Origin: Seminavis robusta
Lineage: Eukaryota > Bacillariophyta > Bacillariophyceae > Naviculales > Naviculaceae
Assembly (NCBI GenBank): GCA_903772945.1
Contig: CAICTM010000431.1
Coordinates: forward strand, 1-64,000
DNA: 64,000 bases
Direction: 5' to 3'
Shown here: one piece after another, positions 21,501-32,400 of the stretch
How the letters are laid out: every line of letters starts with the position of its first letter
Position numbering within the stretch: the stretch's first letter is position 1
Made by a program: the position numbers and the translations under genes
The notes under the pieces: model-generated
Told to the model about the DNA's origin: nothing
Seen by the model: the letters and a program-made list of their open reading frames with translations, nothing else
The model's database searches: none

Positions 21501-22002
21501 TGCAATCGGGCGGGTTGGATCAGTCCAAGGGACGTACGAAGAGCCAAAGCGACGGGCAGAGCGAGTGCAGCGACTGTAGGCCTCTCTGTTCATCCCGATC
21601 TCATCCGAGCCTGAATCGAATCCGTAGATTGGAGAGTTGGTCGTGTCGTTGATCGTTCAAGTAGCCACTGCCAATTTCCCAGATGGTTGTCAGCTGTAAC
21701 CGCCAAGTCTGGCTGCGAAGAGTCCGCACACGTGCAGGTGATTACATTGTGGGCCTCCCTGGCCAACCCCCAGCGAGCTTGGCTCCGACACGTAGTGGTT
21801 GATCATCCACGAGCTGAAGATTGCACCATTTCAAGAATTTGACAAGGAGACATCCGCGACCTCGCATCGTTCTGGACCAGCCTCTGCAACTACCAAATAG
21901 GAAAACTGTGGAAGCAACTTGTAGTTGACAGGAACAACATAATGTAAATGAAAGAATCTGTCGTCAACGCCAATTGAGGACCGCCGACCTGAAGACAATT
22001 GC
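18544..22002. other. Long intergenic region without supported genes
   Basis: About 3.5 kb. Frames up to 126 codons (for example 19883-20263 minus) have no recognisable domain and no neighbouring exon that would extend them. The DNA is rich in ACCGGT, GTACCGGTAC and CTAG palindromes. It includes the upstream region of the ankyrin gene near 18544. Confidence 0.45.
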
Positions 22003-22322
22003 GCTACGCCAACAAGCGCTAGTGCCGAATTGGCGCGATGGAAGATTCGATTTGCGATGGAAGATTGGAACAACGCCCGCTTTCCTTGGCTAAGTTCGCT
22101 ACGCCAACAAGCGCTGGTGCCGACTTGGCCCGATGGAAGATTCGATTTGCGATGGAAGATTGGAACAAGGCCCGCTTTCCTTGGCTAAGTTCGCCACGCC
22201 AACAAGCGCTAGCTAGTGCCGACTTGGCCCGATGGAAGATTCGATTGGATTCGCGATGGAAGATTGGATTCGCGATGGAAGATTGGAACAAGGCCCGCTT
22301 TCCTTGGCCAAGTTCGCAACGA
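22003..22322. repeat. Tandem repeat, 95-bp unit, three copies
   Basis: Units begin at 22003, 22098 and 22193 with GCTACGCCAACAAGCGCT or a close variant. The first two are exactly 95 bp; the third is longer (about 124 bp) because a GCGATGGAAGATTGGATTC block is repeated inside it and AGCT is inserted after GCGCT. All units share GATGGAAGATTCGATT and CCCGCTTTCCTTGG. The array lies about 170 bp beyond the 3' end of the coiled-coil gene. Confidence 0.9.
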
Positions 22323-22489
22323 ATTGTGGATGGCTTTTAATGAAGCTCCGTGCATTGGATGAACTCCTCTGCGGCGGAGAGTTGGAAAACAATCGTTAGT
22401 GTTGCGATCCTCGGCATTTCAAACAGACACAAACACACGAACGTACCACTACTGCGTGTCCTGCGGCTGCATGAAGTCTAGCTGTCTAC

Positions 22490-25400
22490 CTACAAGCTCT
22501 TTTTGGAATGATTCAATTCCGACGTGAGCGCTTCGAGCTTGTTGGTCAGATCGGCATTGGATTGTTCCTTTTCTTCCAACAACTGGATCATTTGCAGCGT
22601 GGTTTGATTCATCTTTTCCTGCAACTCTTGTTGCACTTGTAGTTCGGTCGTAATGGCTTCGTTCTGCGCCGCCAAATCTTGCTTGTCTTGTACGTCTTGT
22701 TCGAGTTGTTCAATCCTGGCTTCCTTGGCGGCCAACTCGGCCGTCATTTCTTCGAGTCGCGACGTTAATTCGTGACATTCCTTTTCCTTTTCTTGCAACA
22801 ATTTGGATTTGTTATTCAACAATTCTTCGAGTTTTTGACATTCCAACGCTTGCATTTCATACTGACTCTGCAATTCGTGCAATTGTTCTTCGAGTTCTTC
22901 ATTGGTACTACCGGATGATGATGACGATGACGCCACGGACGCCGCTGCCGATTGTTGTTGTAAAGCTGCCGTTGCCGCCGCTGCTTCCGCTTCCATTTGT
23001 TCGACGGCCGTCCGTCGTTCTTCAATCTCCCGCGACATACTTTCCAATGTTTGCGTCCGTTGAATGATTTCATTGCGTTTCACCTCCAACATTTGTGTCA
23101 TTTGAAACGTTCGTTGATTCATTTTGTCTTGTTGTTCCAATTGTGCTTCGAGTTCAATCATGAGTTGGCGGTGTTCTTGGGCGGCCTCTTCATTCTCTTG
23201 GGAGGATTTGCTGGCGGCCGGTGGTGGTACAGTGCGAAGTCGTGTCAACAAGTCTTGACATTCTTGTTCTTTGAGTGCAAATTTGTGTTTGGTCTCTTGG
23301 AGTTCTGCCGCAAGTGTTGTCTGCTGTTGTTTCAAATCGGTAATCTCGGCACTGACAGTAGATGCATGTCCTTGTTGTAACGCTTGTTGATCGAGTGTCG
23401 CTTGCAATTGTTTGGAATGCAGAACGCGTCGTTCGAGTTCGTGCGATAAGAACTGTATCCGGGTCGACAATTCGGCCAGTCGGGCTTCCTTTTGCTGCAA
23501 CTCTTGTACGTGTCGATCTTGTTGCGATTCCAATTGTGATTGGAGCGATGTAAGTTGCTGTAGTAATTTGGCCGTTTCTTGATTGTTGGCATTGACTTTG
23601 GCGTGTGCTTCCATTTGTGCCGGTGTCGGACATCGTTTGGGGGATGGTGGTCGTACCATGAGAGGCGGTAGTTCATTCATCGCTGCTGCTGTTGTTGTGC
23701 TTGTAGTAGTAGTAGATTGATACGGTTCGTGCAAGGGTCGTGTAGTAGAAGTCGTCGTAGAGCGGTTGCCGTTTGTTGGAAGAACCAATGCATTGTTGTT
23801 GTTGTCAGTGTCATGATTGTTGTGTTTGGGTTGAATGGACCGTGTGAGAGTTTCGAGTCGCTTGGTAAGATCGGAGTATTGTTTGTTGGTTTCCTGATAG
23901 CGCAATTGTACGTGATGCGTCGAGTCTTTGAGTTTGGACTTTTGTTCGCGTTGGACCGTAAAGAGTTCATTCTTGAGTTTGCTCATTCGTAGTGAAAATT
24001 TGTCTTGTAGAAATCCCGGCAATTCCAAATTGAGATGGCGTGTGATGACATTAGTAGCATGATTGTGGGTGGTCAGAGTGCGATTGCTACCGGCATCCAA
24101 TTGATCGCGGGTGCCTCCTTCAAAACTCAACAAGGCGAGTACTTCTTGACTACTACTATTGGTACTACTGCAGGTGCTCGTACCAGTCAATGCATGGTGC
24201 ACGCCATTGTGTGTCGTGGGAGTCGGTGTGGTCGCTGTAGTGTCATCGGCGGGTTCTTGATGCGGCGGAGATCGACTGTGACTACTACTGGAGTTTTGAT
24301 CTTCGAGTAGATTTTTGGGAAGGCCTTCACTGAGACTGAGGCTATCCGTTTCGGCGGTTCGATCGTCGTCGTTTTCGGATTGTTGACCGGATCGTTGTTG
24401 TTGTTGCTGTTGTTGTTTTTGGGTTGGCCCATGTTGAGTCGTTTGTTTCAAATGTTTCTTGAGCGATGGGAGTTGTTGTTGTTGTTGTTGTTGTTGTCCA
24501 CTGTTGCTGCTACTACTCGTACTGGCTCGTGCTACAGAGGACGGTGGCGGTGGAGGACTCTGACTCGGTGGGATCCCCTCCGTGTCTAGCGCTGGTAGAG
24601 ACTCGTGGAAGACATTGCTGGCCGACATGGATCGACGTCGTACGGGACGATGGCGTCCTTCCGTGGACGACAAGCCAGAGTCAGAGACACTGGTTCGATC
24701 GGAGCGGTCTTTTCGAAACGTCTCTTCTGGGGTGGGCGTGGTGTAAAAGGCGCTAGTAGTAGTACTAGCAGAGGTTGGTCCTGCCGCCAGTGTCTTTCGT
24801 TTTCGGTATCGACGCAGCAGTTGAGCCCCAATCAAAATCTGCGCCACCATGAGGACCAAGGAGGTCAGCTGAGCCGTTCTGCCCAATTGAAAGGCTCTGG
24901 TTGTTGTCGTTGTTGTAGAGGAAAGACCCGTCGTTGTTGTCGCATCTGGTGTCAACGCAACAGCACTGCTACTGCTCGTCACACCCGCAAAGTGATCCAG
25001 CAGTTCTTGTGCCTTTTGTTGTGCCTCATCACTACTACTATCATCACTATCACTACTACGCCCACCAACTAACAACTTGGCCAAGAATTCGGCATCGGCA
25101 TCAATGTCCCGCATGTCGACTCCCGCTGCCTTTGCGGCACTGGCGGATGCTCGCTTGATGCATTGTTCTTGCAACGCTCCCGCGACTCCCAGATTCAAAC
25201 AACTCTCCAAATCACTAATCTCCAATGGCAGTGATAGTAGTTGTTTCAAGTTGTGAACCTTTTCTTCGTACTCTTCTGGTAGAGATGTACGGAGACCTTC
25301 CAGGAGGTCCTGGCGTTGACTTTCAAACCACGTCCAGAGTGCTTGACGCGCACTCTTGCGGCCCATGGTGCGTTTTAGTTTGGGAATGGCGTCTTGTAGT

Positions 25401-25549
25401 TGCTGTAGGACGTTCATCTTCCACGTATTGCTATTGTTGTTGTTGTTGTCTTTACTACGATTGCTAGTATTACTCTTGCTAGTACCTGGACTCATAGTAG
25501 TGCTTCGTTTCTTCTTGCTCGTCATCGTCGTCATGGTCGAAATGCGCAA
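22490..25549 (-). CDS. Single-span membrane protein with long C-terminal coiled coil
   Basis: One frame gives 1019 residues. Residues 1-45 are Ser/Thr/Asn-rich; 46-160 form a helical, conserved-looking region (QALWTWFESQRQDLLEGL, NLKQLLSLPLEISDLESC). One membrane span lies at about 226-246 (SLVLMVAQILIGAQLL) with RRYRKRK directly after, so by the positive-inside rule the C-terminus is cytosolic. Residues about 255-520 are disordered with Gln, Ser and Thr runs. From about 640 to the end are heptad-patterned helices (EELEEQLHELQSQYEMQALE and similar), a coiled coil of some 350 residues. There is no signal peptide or catalytic motif. A tether or organelle scaffold is inferred. The layout and a short N-terminal match recall the gene at 29456-32701. 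CAG/CAA runs (polyQ) may vary in length between strains. Confidence 0.85.
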   Translation of the reverse strand: MRISTMTTMTSKKKRSTTMSPGTSKSNTSNRSKDNNNNNSNTWKMNVLQQLQDAIPKLKRTMGRKSARQALWTWFESQRQDLLEGLRTSLPEEYEEKVHNLKQLLSLPLEISDLESCLNLGVAGALQEQCIKRASASAAKAAGVDMRDIDADAEFLAKLLVGGRSSDSDDSSSDEAQQKAQELLDHFAGVTSSSSAVALTPDATTTTGLSSTTTTTTRAFQLGRTAQLTSLVLMVAQILIGAQLLRRYRKRKTLAAGPTSASTTTSAFYTTPTPEETFRKDRSDRTSVSDSGLSSTEGRHRPVRRRSMSASNVFHESLPALDTEGIPPSQSPPPPPSSVARASTSSSSNSGQQQQQQQQLPSLKKHLKQTTQHGPTQKQQQQQQQRSGQQSENDDDRTAETDSLSLSEGLPKNLLEDQNSSSSHSRSPPHQEPADDTTATTPTPTTHNGVHHALTGTSTCSSTNSSSQEVLALLSFEGGTRDQLDAGSNRTLTTHNHATNVITRHLNLELPGFLQDKFSLRMSKLKNELFTVQREQKSKLKDSTHHVQLRYQETNKQYSDLTKRLETLTRSIQPKHNNHDTDNNNNALVLPTNGNRSTTTSTTRPLHEPYQSTTTTSTTTAAAMNELPPLMVRPPSPKRCPTPAQMEAHAKVNANNQETAKLLQQLTSLQSQLESQQDRHVQELQQKEARLAELSTRIQFLSHELERRVLHSKQLQATLDQQALQQGHASTVSAEITDLKQQQTTLAAELQETKHKFALKEQECQDLLTRLRTVPPPAASKSSQENEEAAQEHRQLMIELEAQLEQQDKMNQRTFQMTQMLEVKRNEIIQRTQTLESMSREIEERRTAVEQMEAEAAAATAALQQQSAAASVASSSSSSGSTNEELEEQLHELQSQYEMQALECQKLEELLNNKSKLLQEKEKECHELTSRLEEMTAELAAKEARIEQLEQDVQDKQDLAAQNEAITTELQVQQELQEKMNQTTLQMIQLLEEKEQSNADLTNKLEALTSELNHSKKSL

Positions 25550-27198
25550 TTGCGGTCACTAACTGACTACTAGACTAAACTAACCACATGACATGTGGCA
25601 CTCACTCACTCACTCACTCCCATTTTTTCGTCTCCCGAAGGGTTGAGGTGTATCTCTCGTAGCGACAGTACAAACTCTACGCAAAATATAATTTCACCAA
25701 ACTGCGGTCACCAAATAAATCGCAACTATTCTCTGATTGGCAGAACAATGTCACAGTTAGATACTATTCAAAGTACAACAAACTAATAAGACTACAGAGA
25801 CCCTGATTATAAGATATAATATCAACTAAATGTGACCACCGAGGAGTGCCGCTAATAAAATCGTTGATCCAAGAGTGTCCAAACTGGGATGGCACCATCC
25901 AAATGGTCCGAGTGCTACCGGTACAGTGTATAACATGTATTATAGCCAGATCCACCGACGGTAACAATAATATGTCACCACCCTTGCGAGGATACGAGTA
26001 GCTTGCTAGAACAGTACTGGTAGGTAGGCTGCTGCCTAGATGCATATCGTTGCTGTACCACTACTCTGTTTGTGGTTTGTGGATGCATACCGGTATCCTA
26101 GTACCGAGCGACACAGCTGTACGGTACCTTTGTCTGGTTTTCTCTTGGTGGCAGCCAATTCCATCCTACTCTCATTGACGGCCACGGTATAATAGCTCCT
26201 CCCTACTGTACTGGCTACGCTACTAGACTATTATAATAACAGCAGAATCTCAAAACCAGGCAAGCAAACTTAAAAAGTATAGGCATGTCATCAGGCAGAT
26301 GATTGGATTCGATTCAGAAGCAAGGCAAGATAGATGCATAGCTATTCCACAGAAGAAGCAAAGCAAAGCAAGAATCCAAAGGCATGATGCTGTCCATCTG
26401 ACTGCTGCATGTTTCATGTTTCTGCCAGAATGAATGAATGAATGAATGAAACTACTACACCGACGGACTACTATGGTTGTCATCAGCTGTGTCATCATCT
26501 CAAGAAATAGCTAGAGACCGCTAGGCTATCAAATACTAGCCAGTAGACTAATACAACTGAGTGCGCGTCGTGCGTGCCTCGAGTTTACTTACTGTGGCGG
26601 GTGGCGGGTGCCAGCATTGTTGCACTCAATCAAAGGACCTCACTTGCTTGCTGCGTGCACAGCTAGCTAGCTAGCTACTCGAGTATGGCATAATTACCAC
26701 AACAGCAGAAGAAACTCAAAGCCAGCCAACACAAAAGTATAGCTATGTCAGCTGATTTATTAGAAGGCAAGATTGATATTCCACAGAAGCAAAAAGTCCA
26801 AAGGCATTTCCATCTGGCTATAAAAGATGTTGCTTCTGCCTGAAACTAGACTGTATATACCGAGCAACGGATTAGTCGAATGTAAGGTTGCAAAAATAGA
26901 GTGTCATCTTCTTCAGATACTGTAGACCCCAGGAAGACCGCTATTGACATCGTTTCGAGTCGGAAGTGGTTAGCTCACTTACCTTCTGCGTACCGTAAAC
27001 ATTATTAATAATCTTAATGCTGAGGTATAAGAGCCAAAACACTGGGTTGACCGCCGGCGCTGGACCAGTGATGTCACCCCGATCTTCACCTCAACCCCTC
27101 TAATTGACCTCTCGGACATTGTAGAATGCAGTCATTTGTCAAAAAAGGCATCAACAACAATGCCAGTCCGCAGTAGCAAGAACATTCGTCATTCGAAA
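25550..27198. other. Intergenic with simple repeats
   Basis: About 1.65 kb, no supported gene. It holds an (ACTC)n tract at about 25600-25619, immediately upstream of the coiled-coil gene, and a (GAAT)n tract at about 26429-26450. Two stretches (about 26220-26420 and 26700-26850) look like diverged copies of each other: both have CAGCAGAA, CTCAAA.CCAG.CA, a TATAG.CATGTCA run and ATTCCACAGAAG in the same order. Confidence 0.5.
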
Positions 27199-27200
27199 TA

Positions 27201-27788
27201 CAGTCAACACTCACTTAAGTTCCGTTTTTTTAAGTTCCGTTATTCTACAAAGTTCCACTTTTTCAGGGCTGCCCCCCCTCAGTCACTAGTTCTCATGACT
27301 GAACATGACTGACTGGTGAATGGGTTTTGTGGCTGTTTGAGGCTGGGCTGGCAGTTAGAAACAGTCACATTTTGCCCATTTTGGGCCCAAATCGTAGATT
27401 GAATCCACTAGATAGAGTCTTGGTGCTGACCCCACCATCCAGGAATCTCAGTTATACATATGAAAAGTTAGTTCAAGTTTCTCTTTCATGCCAGACACCC
27501 TCAGGTACGCCACAAAGCCCAAAGAGCACGTTTTACTAGCATTTGCTAGTAGTAACACAACTAGTCGACAATAGAGACACTATATGTAGAAGCGGCGTGG
27601 TTCCACCCTATGAAAGATTGGTTCCTTTTACCCCCAATAACAATAGAATATGACAGGAACCACCCCAAGTGGGTCCTAAGACCACGAACGGGCCGATATG
27701 GGGCTCCAAAGATCTAAAGTTCCGTAATTCAGCTAAGTTCCGTTTTTTTCTTAATGCTGGGGGGTGGAACTTGAGTGAGTGTTGACTG
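27201..27788. mobile_element. MITE with pogo/Tc1-mariner-like ends
   Basis: The element is 588 bp. Its ends are inverted repeats starting CAGTCAACACTCACT and continuing AAGTTCC, matching at 22 of 23 positions, and it is flanked by TA on both sides (27199-27200 and 27789-27790). The TA target duplication and CAGT start are typical of Tc1-mariner/pogo elements. Subterminal copies of AAGTTCCG occur twice near each end. No transposase is encoded; the 70-codon frame at 27327-27539 has no domain. It is therefore a non-autonomous element that would need a transposase supplied elsewhere in the genome. Confidence 0.85.
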
Positions 27789-27790
27789 TA

Positions 27791-29455
27791 CTTTTTAAGG
27801 AGTTGCACCCCCCACAAACACACTGCTCGGAGTACGGGAGCACTCTACAGTACTTTTTCACCGTTGCTGGTCAAATAAATATAAATATTCCGCGGCACCC
27901 AAATGGTCATAACGCATTAGTTGCGTAGCTGCTAGCTAGTACTAGCTACCAGTACCAAGTAGTGGTGCGCTTCTATTGCCACTTGGCAACTTGGCAACAA
28001 ACTGAAATATCTGGGCTACTAGCTAGCTAATAACCTAGCTAGCCCCTCTAAGCTACTAAACATGAAGGCGAAAGAGAGGACTTTTGGCTTTCCCCTGTCC
28101 TGGGTACGCAGCCATACATCATACAATGATTATAACTGTGTGCGATGATGACTGACTCCTTGCTTCCTCTTGATCTCGTTTTCCCCTCTTCCAAGAACGT
28201 CCAGTCTATCACATGTATGTATTGAAGGGCCATTCTGCATTGCATGTCTTTTACAATACTCTGTTCCGAGTTCCGAGCAGCCAAGCCCAGGGCAAGGTTT
28301 TTGCCGCCACACAGATAGAGCCAAGCGCTGGCTGGTAGGATTCCATTGAGATGGCCCGATAAAAGATGCTGCATGCAGGCGCTGGGGAAGCCAAATGTTG
28401 AAACCATCTGTTCCGAGGTTGCTTTCAACCTTGGTTGGGTATTCCTTATTCCTTGTACTTTTTGGAGAGGGGGAATTATTGAAGGAATGGAGGAATTCCC
28501 CAATTCCTCGAAGGAGCAGGAATTTGACTGACCAGTCATGAGCGTGACTGTGAGTCATGAATCAGTACTGTTGTACACAAGCCTACGTAGAGTCCCTAGT
28601 GTGACTGGCAGTTAATTCCTTTCCCCCATTCCCTTTCCCTTTAATGCTTCCTTCAGACACTGGAGGAATAGTGGAGGAATTCCCGGAGTCGGGGAATTCC
28701 TCCAAGGAGTATACAACTAAGCTTTCAACCTGCATCCACAAGGAAGTTTGTAAGTTAGTTTGTGTTGGTTACCAGTTGACTGTTGCACCTGGTGCTGTTG
28801 CCTCTTACGTGTGAAACTGCCCTCTTTTGCTTCTGGAGTCTTTTACTTTAAAAATTTTAGGCCATCTGTCCTCCCACTATTGAACGGAAAGAGACGTCCA
28901 TTTCGGAAACCAGGCTTTTGCCTCACTCATGACGTATCTGGGAACAATTAAAGCAAAGTTGTAAATAAATGAGAAGTCTCATCGAACTCCTCAGATAATT
29001 GGGGAGACTGGCAGAAATAATGAAAATGACTTTGGACGAACGCTAGAATAGTCCAATTTGGGGGCGGACAGAAAAAGGGGGTGGGGATGTCACGCAGGGC
29101 AAGCCCTTAGTGCACCTGCCTTCCGTTGAAACGGGGTTGTGCCTCGACGAATTGGTCGACACCTGCTGTTGGGATGGATCCTTTCGGAAAACGAACATCA
29201 CATCAAACGAGAATGAGCAAGGAGATGTTGTCTTTTCTGCTCTCTCTCTAGCTAGCTAGCGTACAGTAGCTTCAGCCTAAGGATTGGATGAACAAGACAA
29301 GGTCGCCCATGGTATCAAGAGGCAACAGCACACTGAGGATCTTAGCTGGGGAGGTCAAGAAACGGGAGCTGACGGGTACTGTTTGGTGGCAGTAGCGTTG
29401 GTACTGAATTCTGCGTAGAGCTCTACCTGTTGTCACCCAACCAAGCCAAGTCAAG
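27791..29455. other. Intergenic with hairpin-forming repeats
   Basis: About 1.67 kb, no supported gene; the minus frames at 28048-28558 have no domain. It contains several GGAGGAATTCC palindromes, the clearest a 12-bp stem hairpin at 28673-28703. The end of the stretch is the presumptive promoter of the coiled-coil gene at 29456. Confidence 0.45.
28673..28703. repeat. Perfect hairpin (GGAGGAATTCCC stem)
   Basis: GGAGGAATTCCC at 28673-28684 pairs with GGGAATTCCTCC inside 28691-28703 across a six-base loop. Related GGAGGAATTCCCC and GGAATTATTGAAGG sequences lie at about 28470-28515. It could be part of a foldback element. Confidence 0.7.
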
Positions 29456-32400
29456 ATGGTCCGAGACCAAGCCAAGAGAGCGTTGTCGAATGTGGCATGT
29501 GAGTGTCAACGTCGAGCCAAGAGAGCCAGAATCACACTCCGCAAAAGGTTAAGAGACCTCGAAGAAATGGAAGAACTCTACGTACGGCCAACGGTGCGGG
29601 ACCTGAAGGAACGGTTTTTGGGGAGTGTTCGGTCGGGATGGGAACATGCCATTGCAACCGATGAACCGGATTTTGTAGTCACCAATTTGCCACTAATCCT
29701 GTCCATGCCACTGCATCATCAGGATTGTTTGGGGAGTAGTTTGGCTTTGGAAGTCATGGTCAAGGCCGAAGGCTATCCTGGACGAACGTTGACACCAGAA
29801 CAACCTCAAAATGAAGAAGAAATCATTGTTGAATACTTGCACGAAGAATTTGGGACTGTGGGGGGAAATGCCAGCAACCAAACTGAAGCCATGCTTCGGA
29901 ATCAGAGTCTCAATGGTAGTAATGGGGACTCTTCTTTGGGCAAAACAGCTTCTAGCACGCGTAGGATACGCTTGGCCCGCATGGAAACATCCAACACAGC
30001 GGGGAAACCGCCATGGGTTGACAAGTTTGAGCGGTTTCAACAGATACTACAAGACAATGTGGACCTTTTCAGGGTCCAACAGATTCAAGTAAGCAAGCCA
30101 GAACTTGACCGGGTACAGCAGTTCCTCGTTGAAAAACTAGAAGTTGAACGCTGGCACCAGGTGGTCAAAGACAAGTCGCGGGAGATCCAGGGAAACCTGG
30201 CCAAACTTCAAGGAGTGATACGGAAAACTTTTTTGCAAGATGACTCCGTTTCACATCATGCTTCGACCAATTCTTCCCACGTTCTAGAAGACTTTAACAG
30301 CACCAGCACACTGGGAGAGAATGCACCACCAAGACACGATATTGATTGGACCAACCAGACTGTCAATTCCAGGACCCCTACCCTGATACGGCATGATTCA
30401 CTGACGCTTCAAGAACCGTGGATGAAACCAACAGTTTTGATGAGCAACCAGGGGTATCTTTTTCTGCATTGGGTCGAACGGACGAGCGCGATTCTCGTCG
30501 TTGCAGTCTTTCTTCACGCCGTTTGGTTGATTCTACGGAAACCCAGGCATCGAAAGAGGCTTTTGCGCCTTCTTTTGGACCAAGACAAGAAAAGCCCATC
30601 TTCGCCGACCTATTCGCTCACCAATGAGCTTGTCGAAATGAAGATGAACGGGGGAGATTGCCCAGAATCACCTCTCCTGCCAGAAACTGTGATTTCGACT
30701 TCCTCGACCAACAGCCCTGCGATAGAGCTGAGGCTGCGAGATTTGGGTGCATCTGCTGCCATTGTGAATGGACAGAATAACAATTGGAAACACATGGACG
30801 AACTGTACAGACGCAAAGAAAACGAGTGCTTGGCACTGGAACGCAAGGTGCAGGAAATCACAGACGAGTTGACACGCCTCCAGTTGGAGCAGCCCAAGCT
30901 GGACTCGATGAAACAAACGGAGACGCAAATGATCAAAATACAGAAACTCAACAGCGATCTGCAAGAGCTCATTGAGGGCAAGGACCTGCAACTTCTCAAT
31001 TTTTCCACCCAAGTCCAGCAACTAAACAAAGACTTAGCGGCGCGGGAATCCCAATTGAGCAATATTCTCAATCTTTATTCGGATCAGAAAGAAGAACTAG
31101 AAAAGCAAAAGGAGGAGGCCGCACGCAGGCACAATCATGCGATGGAGTACAATTCGTCGAAGCTCCAGGAAATGAATGAACAGCTGAAGGAATCCAACGA
31201 ACACGGTGAATCTCTCACGGAAAGACTGGCGGAAGTGTCCGATGAGCTGGCTGAGCAACGAGAAAAAGAATCGATGCTACGGCGGCAATTAGACGCGCAA
31301 AGCAGCCGGGCCCGAGAGCTAGAGATTAAATCTGTCGAACAAGAAGATGCAGAAAAGGAGTTGAAAGGTCGCTTGGATGACCAAGCCAGTCGATGCCGTG
31401 ATCTGTCTGGTGAGCTTCGGCAACAAGTGAAATCGCAACGAATTCTACAGGAGCAACTAGACGATCAAATTAAAAGGGCCAGGAAACTAGAGGACCAGCT
31501 CCAACATCGCGCGGTAGCAGAAAGCAAGTTTCAGGAGCAATTGGGTAGTCAAGTAAGCCGGTCGCGCCAACTGGAGGAGCAGCTACAGCAACACAGTATC
31601 GAACAGCGCAACCTGCAGCAGAAGGCAGACAATCAGATGAAAAAATGTAAGACTCTCGAGGAGCAGCTTGAACAAGAACGAGAGGTCCGCGGCGAATTAG
31701 AGAAACAGCTTGCTCGACACGCACTGGAGCTGGAAAAGAGTCGCCAACTAAATGCCCACCAGACCGTGGAACTGAAGCAAAGTCGGCTAGAAATAACTCG
31801 CCAGACGCAGGAGCTGGAAAAGAATCAGCAGGAGCTTGTCTCCCTCTGCAGTTCTGAGAATGATGCACTCACCGACAGCAGCGCTGCAGACTCTGTCAGC
31901 GAGTTGCAAAGGCTCCAAAACGAGCATATGCAATTGAAATCGAGTCTGCTGGACCATGCGGATAAGTGTGATTTGCTCCATAAACAGGTTGAACAGCAAA
32001 AGAAGCTTCAAGCAAAACAGCAAGACCGGAACAAAATCCTTCTGGAAACTAATCAGACGCTCACAGAAATGATCGACGAGCGACAGAAACGATGTGGCGA
32101 GCTGGAGAAGACAGTAGAGGAATTGTCTCGGCAACTATCGAAATACCAGAAACGACAAGGCGACGAGGCCAGCAAGTTGGAAGAGCTACGTACACTTCGC
32201 CGCGAAAAGCAAGAAATAGCGCAAACATTGCTCACAACTCAAAGGCGGCACTCTCAGGAGGGGCAGTTGACAGCCGCTAAGCTGGCAATCGATCTAGAGC
32301 AGCAACAGGACCTTGTCGCAAGTCTGAAGACTGAACTGGAGTCCGCGGAGAAGCGGTGTAGTCAGCGAATGATGGAAATGCAACGACGGCACGAGGAAGA

